A stretch of DNA of 11,611 bases from Gammaproteobacteria bacterium (GTDB taxonomy: Bacteria; Pseudomonadota; Gammaproteobacteria; Thiohalomonadales; Thiohalomonadaceae): NCBI GenBank assembly GCA_015232955.1, contig JADFYS010000039.1:1-11611 (forward strand). The letters are read 5' to 3'. Shown here one piece after another: positions 6,356 to 11,611 of this stretch (position 1 is its first letter; every line of letters begins with the position of its first letter). A program made the position numbers and the translations under genes. The notes below the pieces were generated by a model that was not told where the DNA came from, searched no databases, and was given only the letters and a program-made list of their open reading frames with translations.

Positions 6356-8218
6356 CTAGATCGAAAGCTTCTTCAGGCTCTTTCCACCCAGGCTCAGGTT
6401 AATAATCGCCCTTGTCCCCATAATTGCGGTAATCATTGAGGTCACTATGCCGATAGAGAGGGTGATAGCAAACCCCTTAATCGGACCCGTGCCAAAACCA
6501 AACAGGACCAGTGAGGCGATTAGGGTCGTAATATTGGCGTCGGCAATGGTGGAAAATGCCTTCTCATAACCGGCATGGATGCTGGCATGGGGGGTATTGC
6601 CGAGACGCAACTCTTCCCGAATCCGCTCAAAGATTAGGACATTGGCATCCACCGCCATACCGACGGTGAGGACGATTCCGGCGATTCCGGGGAGGGTCAG
6701 TGTCGCCTGCAACATCGACAACACAGCCACGATGATCACCAGATTAAAGGCAAGGGCGATGTTGGCCACCAGACCAAAACCGCGATACCACACCGCCATA
6801 AAGACCAACACCACCATAAATCCGACAATGACCGAAAACAGCCCTTTATCGATATTCTCCTTCCCAAGAGAGGGGCCAATGGTTCGCTCTTCAAGGATCT
6901 CTATCGGTGCAGCCAGCGCCCCCGCCCGGAGCAACAGGGCGAGGTTTCGCGCCTCTTCAGTGCTGTCCAGGCCACTGGTCTGGAAGCGCTTGCTAAAGTG
7001 TTCACGAATCACCGCGACGCTAATCACCTCTTCCAGACGCTCGGTCTTACGGACAGGTTTCCCATCCACCAGCGTCGTCTCCACTTTGGTCTCGATGTAG
7101 ACCACCGCCATCCGTTTACCGACATTCTCGCGGGTGTTATTGCTCATTCGCCGCGCCCCTTTACTGTCGAGCGTCACCGAGACCAGCGGCCCGCCCGAGC
7201 GGGGATCAAGGCCCGATGCGGCATCTGTCACCTGATCCCCGGTGATAATGACCCGTTTCTGCAGCAGAATGGGACGACCATTTCGATCGCTGTAGAGACG
7301 GGAGGCGGGTGGGACTCGACCGGAGAGGGCGCTCTCGACATCATGTTTTTCATCCACCATATGGTATTCAAGGGTTGCGGTGGCTCCGAGGATCTCTTTC
7401 GCCCGCGCTGTATCCTGTATTCCCGGCAGTTGCACCACAATGCGATCGTCACCCTGCTGCTGAATCACCGGCTCTGCAACCCCCAGCTCATTCACGCGAT
7501 TGCGAAGGGTGGTGATGTTCTGTTTGAGGGCAAACTTTCTCACCTCGAGCTGCTGCAGCTCTGACAGCGAGACATAGAGATAGAAGGCGTTATCAAGCTC
7601 AATCTCCTCATACACCAGATCCCGAAACTGCGTCTTGACCTTATCCAGGGCCAAATCGAGGGTCTCTCGATCACGAAATTTCACCACCACGCGATCATGG
7701 CCACCATCACTGTCGATGGTCAGATAACGGATCTTCTCCTCACGCAATATTGTTCGAATATCATCAACATAACGAGCTATTGCGCTGGTCACTGCGGCAT
7801 CCATATCCACCCCCATCAGGAAGTGAACACCACCACGAAGATCAAGACCGAGATACATCGGCAGCGCATTGAGTTCGCGTAACCAGTTCGGGGTCGCTGG
7901 TGCGAGATTTAACGCCACCACAAACCCTTTTCCCAACGCATCTTTCACCGGCTGATAGGCGTTGATCTGGGCCTCTGTATCGGTGAAGCGCACCAGCAAC
8001 GAATCGGGGCCGAGACTATAGGATTTTGGTGCTATCTTCTGCTCCTGTAGCACCTGCAACACCTGATCCCGGGTGGAAGCGTCAACTTCGAGCATACGCG
8101 AAGCGGTGATCTGCAATGCAGGATCATCACCATAGAGATTGGGGAGAGAGTAGACTGCACCCATCGCCACCATCAGCAGCAAGAGCAGATATTTCCAAAG
8201 GGGGTAGTGGTTTAACAT
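6356..8218 (-). CDS. secD: Protein translocase subunit SecD
   Basis: SecD, with SecF and YajC, promotes late steps of Sec-dependent export. The 620 residues agree with the E. coli protein (615). Helix 1 covers about 10-27; GLDLRGGVHFLMGVDMD (124-140) is the P1 periplasmic signature; a large periplasmic domain follows, and then a six-helix membrane part. GMAVDANVLIFERIREE starts at residue 520 and is the conserved RND-type motif of transmembrane helix 4, including the Asp needed for proton coupling in studied SecD proteins. A basic tail (GGKSLKKLSI) ends the protein. ATG 8218 gives the expected N-terminus but has only a short GGA-type ribosome site. An 88-base gap separates it from yajC, with no convincing terminator, and co-transcription is likely. 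Confidence 0.98.
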   Translation of the reverse strand: MLNHYPLWKYLLLLLMVAMGAVYSLPNLYGDDPALQITASRMLEVDASTRDQVLQVLQEQKIAPKSYSLGPDSLLVRFTDTEAQINAYQPVKDALGKGFVVALNLAPATPNWLRELNALPMYLGLDLRGGVHFLMGVDMDAAVTSAIARYVDDIRTILREEKIRYLTIDSDGGHDRVVVKFRDRETLDLALDKVKTQFRDLVYEEIELDNAFYLYVSLSELQQLEVRKFALKQNITTLRNRVNELGVAEPVIQQQGDDRIVVQLPGIQDTARAKEILGATATLEYHMVDEKHDVESALSGRVPPASRLYSDRNGRPILLQKRVIITGDQVTDAASGLDPRSGGPLVSVTLDSKGARRMSNNTRENVGKRMAVVYIETKVETTLVDGKPVRKTERLEEVISVAVIREHFSKRFQTSGLDSTEEARNLALLLRAGALAAPIEILEERTIGPSLGKENIDKGLFSVIVGFMVVLVFMAVWYRGFGLVANIALAFNLVIIVAVLSMLQATLTLPGIAGIVLTVGMAVDANVLIFERIREELRLGNTPHASIHAGYEKAFSTIADANITTLIASLVLFGFGTGPIKGFAITLSIGIVTSMITAIMGTRAIINLSLGGKSLKKLSI

Positions 8219-8306
8219 TCAGGATTCCAGCAGAGAGAAGTGATTCAGAGCGTCAGAACATTGGCCAACAGGGGGGGCAGCAGCACACCACTGCCGAAGC
8301 GATGCT

Positions 8307-8642
8307 TTATCCCAAGTTGTCCATAGTCCCCTTGGGCATTACCGTTGCGACCGCTTGACGCTGGAGGTTGATCTCCACCCCGTCCGCCAGTTCGACCCCG
8401 ATAAAGTCGTCTCCGACTCTGCTCACCTTTCCCAAAATACCGCCATTGGTCACCACCTCATCCCCAACCTGGAGCGCGGAGACCATTTTTGTGTGCTCTT
8501 TGGTCCGCTTCTGCTGAGGACGGATCAAAAGAAAGTAGAAGACCACAAATAAGATGATAAACGGTAAAAGTGCCTCCAACATTCCCGGCTGGGCGGCGGC
8601 AGGAGCATCCGCAGCAATGGCGTCTGAAATTAGAAAACTCAT
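8307..8642 (-). CDS. yajC: Sec translocon accessory protein YajC
   Basis: YajC is a small single-span inner-membrane protein that associates with SecDF and SecYEG. The 111 residues match the family length. A short Ala/Pro-rich N-terminus precedes one transmembrane helix (about 22-41), then the conserved IRPQQKR.KEH, then QVGDEVVTNGGILGKV (58-73) and a small beta domain with V...DGVEI. AAGGA lies a few bases before ATG 8642. It heads the yajC-secD-secF run and probably has its own promoter just upstream in addition to any read-through from tgt. Confidence 0.97.
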   Translation of the reverse strand: MSFLISDAIAADAPAAAQPGMLEALLPFIILFVVFYFLLIRPQQKRTKEHTKMVSALQVGDEVVTNGGILGKVSRVGDDFIGVELADGVEINLQRQAVATVMPKGTMDNLG

Positions 8643-8678
8643 GTCAAATCCTTAGGTACTGTAGAAAAAAAGAGCGCC

Positions 8679-8684
8679 ATTATC
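8679..8684 (-). promoter_or_regulatory. Extended -10 promoter element before yajC
   Basis: On the minus strand GATAAT matches TATAAT in 5 of 6 positions and is directly preceded by TGC, the TGn of an extended -10. It lies 36 bases before the yajC ATG. No good -35 stands 17 bases upstream, which extended -10 promoters tolerate. A homopolymer of T follows in the leader. Confidence 0.5.
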
Positions 8685-8778
8685 GCACAGTTTTCCCAGT
8701 AATCGCAGCACCGATCCTGATCGCTCCATGGTCAATAGCGTTGCTCTGAGAGTGCGACAGGGGATGGAAGTTCAGCCC

Positions 8779-8808
8779 CGCCATGTCAAAAAAATGACAT
8801 CACAGGCG
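8779..8808. promoter_or_regulatory. Perfect dyad ATGTCA-A6-TGACAT between tgt and yajC
   Basis: ATGTCA (8783-8788) and TGACAT (8795-8800) are perfect 6-base arms around six A. Outside them CGCC (8779-8782) can pair with GGCG (8805-8808), leaving CACA bulged on one side. It begins 15 bases past the tgt stop and lies upstream of the yajC promoter element. As RNA it could fold, but the U run would be in the loop and not after the stem, so it is not a normal intrinsic terminator. An operator or mRNA end-protecting hairpin is possible. Confidence 0.4.
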
Positions 8809-8822
8809 AGTTCAGACCACCT

Positions 8823-9941
8823 TCAGCAGCTCGAATCCATGATCCCAACCTCCTGTTGCGCATAAAAAGCGGTCACAAACTGCTGCAGGGTTCCGGCGGT
8901 AATCGCCTCTCTCAAACCCGCCATCAGCTCCTGATAGTAGAAGAGGTTATGGATGGTATTGAGTCTCGCCCCAAGAATCTCACCCGCCTTATCAAGATGG
9001 CGCAGATAGGCGCGGCTATAGTGGCGACAGGTGTAACAGCCACACCCCTCATCGATCGGCCGGGTGTCAAGACGGTAGCGGGCATTACGAATTTTGAGCG
9101 GTCCATAACGGGTAAAGAGGAAACCGTTACGCCCGTTACGGGTCGGCATTACACAGTCAAACATATCGATCCCCCTTACCACCGCTTCGACAATATCCTG
9201 TGGGGTTCCCACCCCCATCAGATAGTGCGGTGCGGCAGGCGGGAGGCGTGGTTGCAACTGATCGAGCACCTGCAGCATCTCACTCTTCGGCTCGCCAACA
9301 GAGAGCCCCCCAATCGCGTAGCCGTCAAAACCGATCTCCTCTAATCTTTGCAGTGACTGCTGGCGCAGTTCGGCATACATCCCCCCCTGAATGATGGCAA
9401 ACAGGGCGTTACGATTACCCTGATGCGCAGCCTTGCTCCGCTCCGCCCAACGCAGAGACAACTCCATCGACTCTTTTGCCTGCTGAAAGGTCGCCGGATA
9501 AGGGGTACACTCATCAAAAATCATCACGATATCTGATCCGAGCGCCCTCTGCACCGCCATCGACTCTTCTGGCCCCATGAAGATCTTTGAACCATCCACC
9601 GGAGAGCTAAAGGTGACCCCCGCCTCCCGAATCTTGCGCATAGCGCCGAGACTAAAGACCTGAAAACCACCTGAATCGGTGAGGATCGGTTGCTGCCAGT
9701 GCATAAAGTTGTGGAGATCGCCATGGGCGGCAATCACCTCCACCCCCGGGCGGAGCATAAGGTGGAAGGTATTGCCGAGGACTATCTCTGCCCCAAGCCC
9801 TATCAGCTCTTCAGCAGAGAGCGCCTTAACCGAACCGTAAGTGCCGACCGGCATAAAAGCAGGGGTCTCCACCTGACCTCGTTCAAAGGTGAGCCGCCCC
9901 CTGCGGCCATTACCATCCGCGGCTAGAAGAGTAAAATCCAT
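8823..9941 (-). CDS. tgt: tRNA-guanine transglycosylase (queuine tRNA-ribosyltransferase)
   Basis: Tgt swaps guanine 34 in the anticodons of tRNA-Asp, -Asn, -His and -Tyr for preQ1 on the way to queuosine, in the cytoplasm. The 372 residues match E. coli (375). TDSGGFQV contains D89, at the same number as the catalytic Asp in E. coli; IFDEC and QGG..E (substrate pocket) follow; FDCVMPTRNGRNG near 263-275 holds the nucleophilic Asp. The zinc site is CGCYTC near 300 plus the His in TIHN. ATG 9941 is chosen because it gives this numbering; a longer reading from TTG 9992 would run inside the ATPase gene. The start lies 8 bases after the ATPase stop with a weak ribosome site, so expression may depend on coupling. 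The queA gene, often directly upstream, is absent here. Confidence 0.98.
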   Translation of the reverse strand: MDFTLLAADGNGRRGRLTFERGQVETPAFMPVGTYGSVKALSAEELIGLGAEIVLGNTFHLMLRPGVEVIAAHGDLHNFMHWQQPILTDSGGFQVFSLGAMRKIREAGVTFSSPVDGSKIFMGPEESMAVQRALGSDIVMIFDECTPYPATFQQAKESMELSLRWAERSKAAHQGNRNALFAIIQGGMYAELRQQSLQRLEEIGFDGYAIGGLSVGEPKSEMLQVLDQLQPRLPPAAPHYLMGVGTPQDIVEAVVRGIDMFDCVMPTRNGRNGFLFTRYGPLKIRNARYRLDTRPIDEGCGCYTCRHYSRAYLRHLDKAGEILGARLNTIHNLFYYQELMAGLREAITAGTLQQFVTAFYAQQEVGIMDSSC

Positions 9942-9949
9942 CGCTAGCT

Positions 9950-10996
9950 TCAGGAGGCGTGTAGGAGGAGATCTGCCACCGCAGCGGCCCAAGGTTCAAA
10001 CTCAGGGAGCGAAAAGAGATCACTACCGATAGCCCGATGGAGATCCGAGACCAGCATCACCCCCATCTCTTTCTGTGGAAAGCGGTTGGCGAAATTGAGG
10101 ATCATTCCATAAACTGTTGCTGCCCCCTCCCCTCCTCTAACCGCAACGGCTCTCCCCACCAGCGCTGAGGCGACGGCATACTGAAGATCGATCTCCGCCG
10201 GGATCTCAACCTCTTCACCCCGGAGAATGGCATCGATATCCGGCAGATTCTCGAGATTTTCGACAAAAGCGTTTAACTCAATCCCGGCAACTGTTCCAAC
10301 ACACGCCTGAAGCGATTCGAGCAGGAGAGCAGGACGATGGCTGAACTTTTTTAGGGCACGGTGGGCAAACTCCCACGAACGGGGCGAGGGGAAAGCGACC
10401 GGATTATGCGCAGGGTCGAAATCGAACAGCAGCTCGGGCCGAAAGCGGAGAAAAGCGATAATCGCCTCATCAATACCGTTAAGATAGGCCCACTCCACCC
10501 AGTCATCGAGATGGACATCCACCTCAAAATGGGAGAAACGGTTGGCCAAAGGTGCAGGCATGGTATAGGTTACGCCGCGATCCCCCTGACGGTTACCCGC
10601 TGCAATAATCGCCCAGCCATCGGGAACCCGATATTCACCCAGACGACGATCAAGGATCAACTGATAGGCGGCAGCAGAGACACTGGGTGGTGCAGAGGTG
10701 ATCTCATCAAGGAAGAGGATCCCCCTGCTACCGTTACGCCCGTCGTTGGGAAGAAGCAAAGGCACCGCCCACTCAACCAGAGCACCATTGCGAAAAGGGA
10801 TACCACGAAGATCGCTCGGCTCCATCTGCGACAGACGAATATCGACCACCTCCACTTGATGTTTGATCCCAACCTGAAGCACAATCTGCGACTTACCAAC
10901 ACCGGGGGGACCCCAGAGCATTACCGGGGTGTGGAACCCCTCCTTCATGCCTAGGAGTTCGTCTTCAACGATTTGTGCAATGTTTTTTTGTCTCAT
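9950..10996 (-). CDS. MoxR-like AAA+ ATPase
   Basis: MoxR-type AAA+ proteins use ATP to remodel or assemble partners, often acting with a von Willebrand factor A (VWA) protein. The 348 residues contain Walker A GPPGVGKS (29-36), Walker B ILFLDE (93-98), sensor 1 AAGNR (132-136), an arginine in PLANRF (149-154) that fits the arginine finger, and FPSPRSW (202-208), which fits sensor 2. The rest is a helical C-terminal domain of unknown role. In many genomes the closest relatives sit beside a VWA or DUF2201 protein; no such gene follows here, where tgt comes 8 bases later, and the upstream neighbour is divergent. The substrate is therefore unknown. Codons 3-5 contain a run of seven A. The ribosome site before ATG 10996 is poor. 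Confidence 0.9.
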   Translation of the reverse strand: MRQKNIAQIVEDELLGMKEGFHTPVMLWGPPGVGKSQIVLQVGIKHQVEVVDIRLSQMEPSDLRGIPFRNGALVEWAVPLLLPNDGRNGSRGILFLDEITSAPPSVSAAAYQLILDRRLGEYRVPDGWAIIAAGNRQGDRGVTYTMPAPLANRFSHFEVDVHLDDWVEWAYLNGIDEAIIAFLRFRPELLFDFDPAHNPVAFPSPRSWEFAHRALKKFSHRPALLLESLQACVGTVAGIELNAFVENLENLPDIDAILRGEEVEIPAEIDLQYAVASALVGRAVAVRGGEGAATVYGMILNFANRFPQKEMGVMLVSDLHRAIGSDLFSLPEFEPWAAAVADLLLHAS

Positions 10997-11257
10997 AATG
11001 ATTCGCTGTAATACCCTTCAACTTAGCCAGATCTTGCTCGCAGAAACGCGCCATTTTGACAGCTCACCTTGTAATTTTCCACAGTAGAAATGGAGTCTGG
11101 AGCAATCTGCAGCAATTAAAAACGCAACAAGACCCGTTCGAACCCTTTAACAATCATAGGACTACCATATGCAAGTTCCGATTTATCTCAATTTTTGCAG
11201 CATCTGGATCTTTTGCCTCCGCTAGACTACACTATCAGGGATGAAGGAATTTGAACC

Positions 11258-11611
11258 ATGATTACACGCTCAGCAGCGAATTTTCAAATTTCACGGCATT
11301 TTGCCGACTATTCGCACACCCTTAAAAAAGGGGTAGATGAGGCAGACGGACAAAAAAGTGCAATCAGCTTAGGCTTGCCACTTACAGTCGGAACACAGCC
11401 TATCACCACAGAGAAATTATCTGAGGGGCAGCAGCAACTGCAGCAGATTAACCGTACCTTTTGGACCCTAAACATCCAGAAATTGGCTGCTGCAACCGTT
11501 ACATCCTCCTCTAGTACAACAGAAAAAAATAGCGGATCTACCCCCCCCTATTCTCCTGCAGCCAATCTCAATCAGATGGATGGCTATGTGGAGAGAATAC
11601 GCCTAAGCGTC
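11258..11611 (+). CDS. Protein of unknown function related at its N-terminus to the 3514 gene (3' end outside the window)
   Basis: An open frame runs 118 codons from ATG 11258 to the window edge without a stop. AAGGA lies 9 bases before the ATG. There is no signal peptide or membrane helix. The start, MITRSAANFQISRHF, lines up with MIITDSSIGLQGSHHF of the 3514 gene with one gap (M, I, T, S, Q, S, H, F shared). A Gln-rich piece (GQQQLQQ) and a Ser/Thr-rich linker with a Pro pair follow. This may be a second member of the same family, with the calcium-loop domain lying beyond the window. Two homopolymers, seven A (11523-11529) and eight C (11541-11548), lie in the linker. The gene is divergent from the ATPase gene across 261 bases in which I see no clear promoter. 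Confidence 0.7.
   Translation, partial: MITRSAANFQISRHFADYSHTLKKGVDEADGQKSAISLGLPLTVGTQPITTEKLSEGQQQLQQINRTFWTLNIQKLAAATVTSSSSTTEKNSGSTPPYSPAANLNQMDGYVERIRLSV
11541..11548. repeat. Eight-base C homopolymer in the 11258 gene
   Basis: Eight C encode the end of Thr and two Pro. The tract follows a run of seven A by 11 bases. Slippage here would shift the frame before the predicted C-terminal part; whether it happens is unknown. Confidence 0.5.

Noticed and set aside
6998..7564. Plus-strand open frame of 188 codons inside secD
   Set aside because: It is opposite conserved secD sequence and has no features of a real protein.
8263..8300. Weak hairpin (GGCAG with CTGCC) in the yajC-secD gap
   Set aside because: It has a five-base stem, a ten-base loop and no T run, and lies inside an expected operon.
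10361..10954. Plus-strand open frame of 197 codons opposite the ATPase gene
   Set aside because: It is antisense to conserved AAA+ motifs, with no family resemblance and no translation signals.
11056..11244. Short plus-strand frame of 62 codons in the gap before the 11258 gene
   Set aside because: It begins at a TTG with no ribosome site, has no hydrophobic or other pattern, and ends just before the start of a better gene.

Overview
The window looks like chromosomal DNA of a motile gammaproteobacterium. It carries the order tgt, yajC, secD, secF, a methyl-accepting chemotaxis protein, and a strong match to a FliA (sigma-28) flagellar-class promoter. Base composition and codon use look even throughout. 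I see no tRNA, rRNA, CRISPR array, transposase or integrase. The species cannot be named from this sequence alone.

Layout from left to right. (1) Minus strand, 1-2014: the N-terminal part of a membrane-anchored GGDEF protein with an altered signature motif, cut by the window edge, and upstream of it a divergent AGCS-family sodium/amino-acid symporter. (2) A short divergent regulatory gap, 2015-2124, leads into two plus-strand genes: a two-helix chemoreceptor with almost no periplasmic domain (2125-3369), and a conserved protein of unknown function with EF-hand-like calcium loops (3514-4659) behind the FliA-type promoter. (3) A long minus-strand block, 10996 down to 4693: a MoxR-like AAA ATPase, tgt, yajC, secD, secF and a secreted DUF3108-type protein. 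(4) At the right edge, on the plus strand and divergent from the ATPase gene, the first 118 codons of a protein whose N-terminus resembles that of the 3514 gene.

How the genes fit together. YajC, SecD and SecF form the accessory complex that uses the proton motive force to help SecYEG export proteins. Tgt, encoded upstream, makes the queuosine modification of tRNA. The DUF3108 gene is coupled to secF by a 4-base CTGA overlap and appears to start at a CUG codon, which supplies an otherwise missing signal peptide. The chemoreceptor and the FliA-type promoter suggest that the 3514 gene belongs to the motility or surface-behaviour regulon. Its apparent relative at 11258 may do so too.

The least explained items are the FliA-linked EF-hand-like gene and its second relative in the window, the CUG start of the DUF3108 gene, the altered GGDEF motif with a nine-G tract, and several perfect palindromes in intergenic DNA. 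I did not find a convincing wholly new multi-gene system.
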